22,250 nt of DNA, taken from contig JADJRE010000032.1 of assembly GCA_016712375.1 (NCBI GenBank), forward strand, positions 1 to 22,250, in the 5' to 3' direction. The notes under the pieces are model-generated. The model did not search any database, had not been told where the DNA came from, and worked only from the letters and a program-made list of their open reading frames with translations. Numbering within the stretch: the stretch's first letter is position 1; each line of letters starts with the position of its first letter. The translations under genes and the position numbers were made by a program. Source of the stretch: Rhodospirillales bacterium (GTDB lineage: Bacteria; Pseudomonadota; Alphaproteobacteria; Rhodospirillales; Defluviicoccaceae). Positions 6,972 through 13,635 of this stretch are shown in pieces.

Positions 6972-8672
6972 ATGTCACGCTGGTTCGTCGCGCCGGCCTT
7001 GTTTCTCGCCTTGTTACCGGTTTTGGCGTTCTGGTGGGGCCAGGGGCAGCCGGTGGCGATTGCCGAGGCACCCTCGGCGCGGATTCCGTGCGTGTCCTAT
7101 GCGCCTTATCGCAATGGACAGACACCGTTCGACGAACGGCTGGTCATTCCGCCCGAACAGATCGCCGAAGATCCTCGCCCGGCTGCGACCGCTAACAGGC
7201 TGCGTGCGTACCTACTCGGTGATCCAGGGACTGGATGCGGTACCGAGAATTGCTCGTGATCTTGGCATGACGGTGATGCTGGGCGGTTGGGTTGGCCACG
7301 AGCGGACAAAGAACGAGAAGGAACTGGAGACCCTCATCGACCTGGCTCGGCGCTACCCGGAAACCGTGACGGCGGTGATCGTCGGCAACGAGGTGCTGCT
7401 GCGGCGCGAGCAACCACCTTCGGAACTGGTGGCGATGATCGGGCGCGTTCGCGCCGCGGTACCGGTACCGGTACCGGTAACCTACGCTGATGTCTGGGAG
7501 TTTTGGCAAAAGCATCCGGAAGTGGCCGATGCCGTCGACTTCGTGACCATCCATACGCTTCCGTATTGGGAAGACGAGCCACGGCCGATCAGCGAGGCTG
7601 TCCCTCACGTCGTCGCGATATGGCGCAAGATGAGCGCGCGGTTCCCCGACAAGCGGGTGTTCATCGGCGAGGCGGGGTGGCCGTCAGCCGGGCGCATGCG
7701 TGAGGGTGCGCGACCGGGCCCATCGAACAGGCGAGATTTGTCCGTGAACTCATGGTCGCGGCGGAACGGGAAGGCATTGGTCTGAACGTCATCGAAAGCT
7801 TCGACCAGCCCTGGAAGCGCAAGCTGGAGGGGACGGTCGGTGGCCATTGGGGGCTTCTCGGGGGCGACAGGTCGCCGAAATTCTCATTGCAGGGACCGGT
7901 CAGTGGCGAGCCTGAGTGGTTCTTGCTGTTCGCCCTGTCATCGGGATTGGCTGCTTTGATGCTGGTTCCGGCAGTCCGCCGCGGCAAGCGTTTGTCGGCT
8001 GTCCGCTGGCTTTGTCTGGCGGTTGCCGCCGCCATCGCCGCGGCGCTGCTGGCCCAAGGGCTGCGCGACGGTTTCGACGGCAGCAGAACCTTATGGGACT
8101 GGCTGGTCCTTGCCATCCGCTCGATCACAGGCGTCGCAGCGGTCGCCTTGATGCTGGAGGCGCTCGCTGTCGCCGCCGCCTCTCCGATGCCGCAACCGAT
8201 TGCCGCACTGCTGGGGGCGGTCCAGTCCCGGCGTTGGCCGGTCGGGGCCTGGCGCGATACGGCCCTCGGGGTTCTCCGCGCGGTTGCCTTGTTCGATGCA
8301 GCGACGTCCACGCTTTGCCTGTTGTTCGACCCTCGCTATCGGGATTTTTCAACCGCGCTGCTTGCCGTACCTGCCTGTGCCTTTCTGCTGCTGACGCTCG
8401 CCGGCCGATATTGGCGGGGCAGGGACGGGATGCCGGACGCCGATCTGCGCGAAGAGCGGTTGCTGGCCGTGGTGCTGACGCTAGCCGGCATCGCCGTTGC
8501 TGTCCTTGAAGGCGCAGCCAACCATCAGGCATTGGCTTGGGGGGCCACTGCTGTGCTCTTTGCCCTGGCGATCCTGCTCGATCGCAGGGGGAAGGGCGCT
8601 GCCGCCAATCACCGGCGCAACAGCGTCATTGCTCCTAGCAGCGCTCCGCCAGCGGCAAGCTCTGGCCCATAA
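6972..8672 (+). CDS. Glycoside hydrolase family 17-like membrane protein, beta-glucan active (two frame breaks as read)
   Basis: An exported GH17 (beta-1,3-glucanase fold) domain joined to a C-terminal membrane domain; relatives in rhizobia are annotated as beta-(1,6)-glucan synthases (NdvC-like). The N-terminus MSRWFVAPALFLALLPVLAF is a signal or anchor. The catalytic pair is visible: VIVGNEVLLR holds the acid/base Glu and FIGEAGWPSAGRMREG the nucleophile Glu. NVIESFDQPWKRK ends the domain, and about 250 residues with seven or eight hydrophobic segments follow. As read, the gene is broken twice. An extra C at 7173/7174 should restore AEDLARLRPLTGCVRTYS. A missing base near 7715-7719 should restore GPIEQARFVRELMVAAEREG. 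The two changes compensate, giving about 566 residues. Residues VPVPVPV come from a hexanucleotide repeat. Its 3' end overlaps a minus-strand gene by 64 bases. Confidence 0.85.
7458..7475 (+). repeat. Tandem hexanucleotide GGTACC x3 within the GH17 gene
   Basis: Three exact copies of GGTACC are followed by the near-copy GGTAACC (7476-7482). In frame it reads VPVPVPVT. Copy-number change would add or remove Val-Pro pairs without breaking the frame. Confidence 0.8.
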
Positions 8673-8980
8673 AGCACAAGGCCAGCCGAGCCAAGGCCGA
8701 TCGCTAGTAGTGCCAATCGCCTCCCGCCACGCAGGATCGCCAGAAGGCCGCAGGCGAACGCGGCGAAGCCAAGGGCGCCAAAGCGTAATCCCTCGACGGC
8801 GGCAAACCGGAGTGGACACCACCAGGGGGGCGCTACGCTCTGGCAGGTCCAGGCCAACTGCGGCAGTTCGACCAGACCCACGCGCACGCCATAGCCCATC
8901 GCCAGGGTTCCCGTTGCCACCAGGACCGCAATGACGAGGCGATAGCGAGCGGCAGGGGCTTGCGGCGACGTGGCTTCCAT
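8609..8980 (-). CDS. Small membrane protein of unknown function
   Basis: 123 residues with three to four hydrophobic segments: about 14-38, 60-82 and two closely spaced ones from 88 to 118. Between the first two lies TCQSVAPPWWCPLR, with two Cys and a Trp pair, probably exposed on one side of the membrane. I do not recognise the family. Its 3' end overlaps the end of the GH17 gene by 64 bases in the opposite direction, and the two may be a conserved pair, but that is inference. Good GC-rich codon use and a clean hydrophobic pattern support it as real. The start at ATG 8980 has no strong ribosome binding site. It follows flgE on the same strand after 88 bases. Confidence 0.7.
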   Translation of the reverse strand: MEATSPQAPAARYRLVIAVLVATGTLAMGYGVRVGLVELPQLAWTCQSVAPPWWCPLRFAAVEGLRFGALGFAAFACGLLAILRGGRRLALLAIGLGSAGLVLYGPELAAGGALLGAMTLLRR

Positions 8981-9068
8981 GGGATCGATGGCAATGTTAT
9001 TTGATCGGCAAGATTAACCGGCGCCGCCGCCAGCGCCAGTGGATTTGTCGCCCTGCCGCGAAGCATGC

Positions 9069-10356
9069 TCAGCGATAGAGGTCGCGCGCCACCTCCGTCA
9101 TCTCGTCGATCGTTCGGAAAGCTGTCGCCGAAGAGTTGTATGCGTTCTGGGTCTGGATCATCCGGCCAAACTCATCGCCGAGATCGACGTTCGATGTTTC
9201 CATCGTGTTGGGGGCGATAAGGCCACGACCGCCGTCACCCGCGCTCGCCAGCATTGCCCCGCCGGACCCGGCCGTTGCGGTGTAGACATTGCCCGACAAC
9301 CCGCCGAGGCCGTCGGGATTGTTGAAGTCGGCGATGGCGAGCCGGTAAAGCGTCTGGCTGCGGCCGTTGTCGAAAAGTCCAACCACATCGCCATCGCCAT
9401 CAAAGCGAACGCTTTCCAGGGCGCCCGGGGCATAGCCGTCGCGGCGATAGTCGTAGGCGACGAAGCTGGTGGCATACTGGGTGAAGCCGGAAACATCGAG
9501 GGTGAGGCGGGCGGTCGTGTCGTCCGCGGTGCCCGCTCCGTTGGCGTAGGCGAGCGACAGCTCGAACGACTGCGGCGAGACGATCCTGCCGTCGCTGCCG
9601 AACTGCAGATCGCCGGCCGGCACGCCGTCGACCGACATCGTCCACAGCAATGACGACGTCGATGACTTGCTGAACGAAAGCTGTACCGAGCGCTGGTGCG
9701 CGGCGGAATCAAACACATCGATGCCGTATGTTTCTACCCGCACCGTCCGCTCCCGCCGGCAGGTTCAGCGCCAACGTCGCCGCTGTGGTCGCCTCGCCTG
9801 ACGAGGTGAACGCGTCCGGATCGATGCGTAATGAGGTCAATGGGCCACCTTCGGTTACGCTGCCGTCGGCGGCCGCTGCCCAGCCCTGCAGAAAATAGCC
9901 GTTCTTGTCGACCAGATAGCCCTGCTGCGCGGTTACCGGGGTGCCATCCGCACCGGTTACCGTCTGGCTGCCGGTGGTCGTCTCGGAGAGTCTGCCGTCG
10001 CGTCCGTAGACGGTGCGCCCGCTGCCATCGACGGCGCCGTTCATGACGAACAGTCCCTGGCCTTGTATGGCGATGTCGAGATTGCGGCCGGTGGCGGTGT
10101 ACTCGCCCTCGTCGGAGATGCGCGCGTGATCATAGGTACGCACGCCGCCCAAATCCGATTGCGTGGAAGACGGCCAGGGCGTCGCCGGATTTCCCGGCTG
10201 AAATGAGACGCTATCGCTCAGCATCGAGGCGAACGCGGTCTCGATGCGCTTGTAGCCGCCTGTCGTGGCATTGGCGATATTGCCGCTGATAACGCCGAGC
10301 GCATGACCCTGGCTTGACATGCCGAGGACAGAAGGTTGGAACAGGCCGAGGGCCAT
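9069..10356 (-). CDS. flgE: Flagellar hook protein FlgE (one frame break as read)
   Basis: Structural protein of the flagellar hook, exported by the flagellar type III system. Start ATG 10356 (MALGLFQPSVLGMSSQG) follows GGGAG at good spacing. The N-terminus has the rod/hook signature NIANATTGGYKRIETAF (about 27-43), then the FlgE/F/G segment NLDIAIQGQGLFVM (about 92-105) and GYLVDKNGYFLQGW. The C-terminus has the family-wide SNVDLGDEFGRMIQTQNAYN and ends TIDEMTEVARDLYR. The frame breaks at GGG 9737-9739: removing one G joins LNLPAGADGA to VETYGIDVFDSAAHQ and gives about 428 residues, a normal FlgE length. FlgG or FlgF are less likely because those are about 250 residues. A sigma-54-type promoter lies 60-75 bases upstream, and the fliX gene is divergent. 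Confidence 0.88.
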
Positions 10357-10379
10357 GACGTCGCTCCCGCAGGTGCACC

Positions 10380-10439
10380 GGCCGCGGTTTGCGGCCCTTC
10401 GCTTGCTCATCGGGAGCAAACCCCGGGCCAACCGCGGCC
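10380..10439. promoter_or_regulatory. 10-bp inverted repeat flanking the flgE sigma-54 promoter
   Basis: GGCCGCGGTT (10380-10389) and AACCGCGGCC (10430-10439) are perfect complements 40 bases apart, with the -24/-12 boxes between them. A second pair, GGTTTGC (10386-10392) and GCAAACC (10416-10422), overlaps the first arm and the -12 box, so the two pairings exclude each other. The outer pair could be two binding half-sites for a regulator. Confidence 0.55.
10415..10430 (-). promoter_or_regulatory. Sigma-54 (RpoN)-type -24/-12 promoter for flgE
   Basis: The minus strand reads TGGC-CCGGGGT-TTGCT, with exactly seven bases between the TGGC and TTGC boxes. This matches the consensus TGGCACG-N4-TTGCW in 11 of its 12 defined positions. 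Transcription would start near 10404, giving a leader of about 48 bases before ATG 10356. Hook genes in Caulobacter and other alphaproteobacteria are sigma-54 dependent, which supports the call. Confidence 0.75.
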
Positions 10440-10640
10440 TGATGATAAGCACCTTTTATCGTTGCAGACTCTGTCTTGAAACAAATCGTCCACGGATCCA
10501 CCGAGGGGGCAGGATTGCCGTCACGGCAGATTTTGCCGGGCTGCGCCTTCTCTCGCTGTCGCATTAAGCGTTCCTTGAGCTTCAGCATGGGAGAATCGCC
10601 TCGCCGGAGAACCCACCTTCGCGTTCTGACGGGAGGCGAC

Positions 10641-11143
10641 ATGCGAACCTCAGCGCTCGATCGGGCCGCGCCGGCGGCTGCCGCCCGGCGAAAAAGCTCT
10701 TCACCGTGCTCGAACGGAGCGAATTTTGCGCGACACCTGGGGATGCACCCGCAGCGGGTGATGTTGCGGCCCTGCCGCCATCGGCTGCGTTGATCGGGCT
10801 TCTGGAGGCGCAGGAAGTGGATGTGGCGGGCTCGGCCGTCGGTCGCCGCCTCGCCGCCCGTCGAGGGGCAGCGTTGCTCGACCGGCTGGAAGAACTGCGC
10901 ATCAATATTCTCGAGGGGAAGTTAACTCCACAACGGCTGCTCGGGCTGGCGAGCGCGGTGCGCGAGCAGCGGCAGCACGCCGACGAGGGAGCGTTGAACA
11001 CGGTGCTCGATGAGATTGAGCTGCGCGTCGAGGTGGAAATCGCAAAGCTGGCGCTCGCCTCCACAAGCCTTTCGCAGACACCGCTCGATCCTCAATCGGC
11101 AGCAAATTTCGCCGACAAAATCAACGGCTTGCCCCCGTCGTGA
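10641..11143 (+). CDS. fliX: Flagellar assembly regulator FliX (one frame break as read)
   Basis: FliX is an alphaproteobacterial protein that links flagellar basal-body assembly to activation of late (sigma-54/FlbD) flagellar genes. The C-terminal two thirds match the family: VGRRLAARRGAALLDRLEEL, LRINILEGKLTPQRL, VREQRQHADEGALNTVL and the diagnostic DEIELRVEVEIAKLAL. ATG 10641 follows a strong GGGAGG. It reads MRTSALDRAAPAAAARRK and then breaks at the A5 run 10691-10695: one more A would continue as KLFTVLERSEF into the conserved part, giving 167 residues, a normal length. Without this repair only a GTG at 10706 would be left as a start, with no good ribosome binding site. A small AGCGG/CCGCT hairpin starts at the stop codon (11143-11158). 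dksA follows on the same strand. Confidence 0.8.
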
Positions 11144-11225
11144 GCGGAATTTACCGCTTGCGACGAAGCATGTTGGACCATATATTGCGCGCCAACGCGG
11201 GGAGACCGAAACACTCTTGCAGACA

Positions 11226-11644
11226 ATGACTGCCATGGAACTGTCGCCGGACTATCGACCGTCCGAAGACGAGCCGTTCATGAATGCACGGATGCTCGAG
11301 TATTTCCGGCGCAAGCTGCTGCTGTGGCGCGAAGAATTGCTGATGGAGGCGAACGAGACCCTGCACGTTGCAGGACGGCGGCTTCTCAGAGGCGGACATC
11401 GCCGATCGTGCGTCAGCTGAAACCAATCGAGCGCTGGAACTGCGAACACGCGACCGGGCGCGCAAGCTGATCTCCAAAAATCGACGAGGCGCTGGGGCGC
11501 ATCGAGGATGGGACCTATGGCTTTTGCGAGGAAACGCATGAGCCGATCAGCATCTCACGGCTGGATGCCCGACCTATCGCGACCCTCACCCTAGAGGCGC
11601 AGGAGCGTCACGAGCGGATGGAGAGAACTCACCGCGACGAGTAA
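11226..11644 (+). CDS. dksA: DksA/TraR-family RNA polymerase-binding regulator (two frame breaks as read)
   Basis: Binds the RNA polymerase secondary channel and, with ppGpp, adjusts transcription of rRNA, amino-acid and flagellar genes. The start reads MTAMELSPDYRPSEDEPFMN, the usual alphaproteobacterial N-terminus, with a second possible Met at 11235. The coiled-coil part follows (MLEYFRRKLLLWREELLMEA). Two one-base excesses interrupt it: one near 11364-11372, after which QDGGFSEADIADRASAETNR is read, and one in the A5 run 11476-11480, after which IDEALGRIEDGTYGFCEETH and ARPIATLTLEAQERHERMER follow. Repaired length is 138 residues, as expected. Only one of the four zinc-finger cysteines of E. 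coli DksA is present (in YGFCEE), a variant seen in other alphaproteobacteria. It lies 82 bases after fliX. Confidence 0.85.
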
Positions 11645-12061
11645 ACCCCCGCCGCAGCTTGCTGGGTTGCTGACGGAGGCGGAGCATCTTCTGCTGAATG
11701 CGCATGCGCCAGCCGGGCGTGACGTCGCGCTGTGCTCGCTGTCGCCTGCGACCGCCCGCAAATCTGTGGTTGAAAACCGGACGCGGCGCGGATAATGCGG
11801 GAAGCCACGCCACCCTGCCGCATCGAACGCCCGACGAACTTGGCGAGCGTGGCCAGCCTCCATCGCGGCACTTATAATCATTCTCAAATACGATAAATAA
11901 AAAACACATAATATCTACAAAACAGATAGAAAAATTTTCATCGTTGTTAAGGTTTTTCCGACAAATCATGTATAGAAATAAACGTTTAGGTAAGATTTCT
12001 CCCGGCGTGCTATTTTTACGCCGTGGTAAGGTTTATTACCCGCGTCGAGCAGGTGAAGATC
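11645..12061. other. Spacer between dksA and the small ORF, partly AT-rich
   Basis: The first part (11645-11795) is GC-rich and has one plus frame open from inside the dksA 3' end to a TAA at about 11795, with coding-like third-position GC (QLAGLLTEAEHLLLNAHAPA), but no ATG start; it may be a remnant or chance. The second part (about 11870-12000) is strongly AT-rich and probably holds the promoter for the downstream 60-residue ORF. It includes the palindrome TAAACGTTTA (11979-11988) and a TATAGA box-like sequence at 11971. Confidence 0.5.
12003..12040 (+). promoter_or_regulatory. Two adjacent hairpins in the leader of the small ORF
   Basis: CGGCGT (12003-12008) pairs with ACGCCG (12018-12023) around a 9-base loop. 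Next to it, GGTAA (12025-12029) pairs with TTACC (12036-12040) around GGTTTA. Both lie just before the ribosome binding site AGGTGAAG of the small ORF and could form a structured leader. Function is unknown. Confidence 0.35.
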
Positions 12062-12244
12062 ATGAAAAGTAGCACTATGAGACACCATTTCGCTGACGAC
12101 CCCGTAGCAACGGCAATCGAGAAGGGTGTGGCGGCGGCGGTCGCGTCGGTGGGGGCGATCTGTGCGATTAGCGCGACTGGGGACTCCTTGTCCACATTCC
12201 TCGGTAGCACAGGCGAATGGCTGTTTCATCTGATCGGCGGCTGA
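12062..12244 (+). CDS. Hypothetical protein, 60 residues
   Basis: MKSSTMRHHFADDPVATAIE begins the protein. The middle (KGVAAAVASVGAICAISATG, about 21-40) is small-residue-rich and moderately hydrophobic, and the end (TGEWLFHLIGG) is amphipathic. No family is recognised. AGGTGAAG stands 5-7 bases before the ATG, and an AT-rich, promoter-like region with two hairpins precedes it, which favours a real gene. It could be a small membrane-associated protein. A GTG 39 bases upstream is a less likely start because it lies in the hairpin region. A weak CAGGC/GCCTG hairpin followed by TTTGTT (12251-12279) may end the transcript. Confidence 0.5.
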   Translation: MKSSTMRHHFADDPVATAIEKGVAAAVASVGAICAISATGDSLSTFLGSTGEWLFHLIGG

Positions 12245-12414
12245 GGACGCCAGGCGATTAGACGAAATGCCTGTTTGTTAGTCTGGATATCTTCGCTTAA
12301 TGACGTTGATCTTGAACCCTGGTTCTCAAAAGTTTCGGCGTTTTAATAAAGTCTTCGTAGATTTGTGGTCTCCTGACGGCACACAGGGAGAACAATGCTG
12401 CAGGAGCGCCGGCG

Positions 12415-12870
12415 GTGAAGAAGGAATATCTTGAACTGACGCGGCTGATCGAACGGCTGCATCGACGCTTCCTCGATCTGCTGCGGGCAGAGCTCAACCG
12501 TCTCGGCATTCGCGACATCAACAGCGTCCAGGCGCTGCTGCTCGCCAATATCGGTCGGGAGCAAATCGCCATTCGCGACCTCGTCGAGCGCGGCTACTAC
12601 CAGGGCTCGAACGTCTCCTACAACATCAAGAAGCTGGCCGAGATGGGCTACCTGGAGCAGGCTCGCTCCGAGCACGACCGCCGCTCGGTGAGCATCTGCT
12701 TGACCGACAAGGCTCTGGCCATCGTCGATGACATCCGGGCGCTTGAGGAGCGAATCGCCGCGCAGCTCCACGAGATGGAGGTCGGCAGCTCGGAGATCGA
12801 CATCGTCTGTCATGCGCTGCGGCGCGTCGAGCGGACGTGGACAGATTACGTCCATTACGGCCGGGGCTGA
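12415..12870 (+). CDS. MarR-family transcriptional regulator, LdtR-like
   Basis: A 151-residue winged helix-turn-helix regulator, normally a homodimer that binds palindromic operators and responds to a small ligand. The N-terminal helices read LELTRLIERLHRRFLDLLRA. The recognition region is YYQGSNVSYNIKKLAEMGYL (about 62-81), and the wing is EHDRRSVSICLTDKAL (about 85-100), with the DRR signature of MarR proteins. The pattern LNRLGIRDINSVQALLL and GSNVSYNIKKL resembles LdtR of rhizobia and Liberibacter, which controls an L,D-transpeptidase gene and stress tolerance; the subgroup assignment is tentative. The start is GTG 12415 with AGGAG upstream; no ATG is in frame. It ends 39 bases from the convergent gmhB-like gene. 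Confidence 0.88.
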   Translation: MKKEYLELTRLIERLHRRFLDLLRAELNRLGIRDINSVQALLLANIGREQIAIRDLVERGYYQGSNVSYNIKKLAEMGYLEQARSEHDRRSVSICLTDKALAIVDDIRALEERIAAQLHEMEVGSSEIDIVCHALRRVERTWTDYVHYGRG

Positions 12871-12901
12871 GCCGGACGTTCTTTCGTTCGCGTTCGCCGG
12901 C
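12871..12901. terminator. Candidate bidirectional terminator hairpin
   Basis: GCCGG-ACG at 12871-12878 can pair with CGT-(TCG)-CCGGC at 12891-12901, with a 3-base bulge, between the convergent MarR and gmhB-like genes. T-rich stretches lie in the loop and just after it (GGTTGTTCT). Its position supports termination; strength is modest. Confidence 0.35.
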
Positions 12902-12909
12902 GGTTGTTC

Positions 12910-13581
12910 TCAGCGCCCGAGAAGCGGCACCACTTCCAGAACGTCGACAAGCGAGGGCGCGACGAAGACGCGGAAGCGGGTTGCCGCAAGAACCTGGGCG
13001 CCGCGCAGCTCTCCCGGCTGATCGACGTTTCCCGACAGCACCAGCAGACCACCTTCCAGGCCGGCGTTGCGGCCGGCGGCGAGATCACTCGCCCGGTCGC
13101 CGGCGATCCACGACCTTTCGAGCGCGATGGACAGCAGACGGGCGGCGTCGTGAAGCATCAGCGGATTGGGTTTACGCGCCGGATGATCGGCATGTCGCCA
13201 TGGCTCTTCGGCGTCGGCATGGTGTGGACAGGCGAACACGGCGTCGATGTGTGCCCCTTCAGCGGCCAGCAGGTCCAGCATGCGGCGCTGCACGGCGGCA
13301 AACTCGCTCCAGTCGAACAGCCGGCGACCAATCCCCGACTGGTTGGAGACGACGACCACAGGGACTTCGGCACGGTTGGCGGCGGCGATCAGTGAGTCAG
13401 CACCTCGCACCAGGCGCACGTCCTGCTCCCGGCACAGGTGTCCGACCTCCTCGACGATCGTTCCGTCCCGGTCGAGGAACAGCGCCCGCGAGCTCTCTCC
13501 GAGAGCGCGCTGCCTCAGCACCTGCCGCCACACGCCGTCGGCGTCGACGAATTCTTCCCACTCTGCCGCTCGGCGCGTCAT
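12910..13581 (-). CDS. gmhB: HAD-IIIA phosphatase, GmhB-like (heptose bisphosphate phosphatase family)
   Basis: A 223-residue HAD hydrolase close to D-glycero-D-manno-heptose 1,7-bisphosphate 7-phosphatase, used in ADP-heptose synthesis. Motif I is FLDRDGTIVEE (about 34-44, both catalytic Asp present), motif II VVVVSNQSGIGR (about 74-85), the Lys motif RKPNPLML and motif IV AGDRASDLAAGRNAG. The zinc loop is atypical. It starts ACPHH, but the usual C-x-C just before RKP is replaced by H-P-A, so only one of the expected cysteines remains. It may bind metal differently, lack zinc, or act on another sugar or histidinol phosphate. Start ATG 13581 (MTRRAAEWEEFVDADGVWR) was chosen; the frame is open upstream but overlaps the DHOD-like gene. 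It is the last gene of the minus-strand series, 46 bases after that gene. Confidence 0.78.
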   Translation of the reverse strand: MTRRAAEWEEFVDADGVWRQVLRQRALGESSRALFLDRDGTIVEEVGHLCREQDVRLVRGADSLIAAANRAEVPVVVVSNQSGIGRRLFDWSEFAAVQRRMLDLLAAEGAHIDAVFACPHHADAEEPWRHADHPARKPNPLMLHDAARLLSIALERSWIAGDRASDLAAGRNAGLEGGLLVLSGNVDQPGELRGAQVLAATRFRVFVAPSLVDVLEVVPLLGR

Positions 13582-13615
13582 CCGGCTGGGCGGCTCCTCC
13601 GTCGCGTTTCCGGTT

Positions 13616-13635
13616 GCCGCTAGCCGCCTAGCGGC
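13616..13635 (-). terminator. Hairpin overlapping the DHOD-like stop codon
   Basis: GCCGCTAG (13616-13623) and CTAGCGGC (13628-13635) form a perfect 8-bp stem with a 4-base loop. The TAG stop of the DHOD-like gene is inside the stem. There is no T run. It may weaken read-through into the gmhB-like gene 35 bases downstream or protect the 3' end of the message. Confidence 0.45.

Larger units (their letters stand above)
10357..10640. other. Divergent flgE/fliX promoter region
   Basis: 284 bases without a supported gene. It holds the flgE sigma-54-type promoter and a 10-bp inverted repeat around it, both listed separately. A short TGCCG-TCA-CGGCA hairpin lies near 10516-10528. No sigma-54 match was found on the plus strand for fliX, so the two genes are probably not switched on in the same way. 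Confidence 0.6.

Noticed and set aside
10480..10640. Sigma-54 promoter for fliX
   Set aside because: TTGC boxes occur on the plus strand, but none has a TGGC box seven bases before it.
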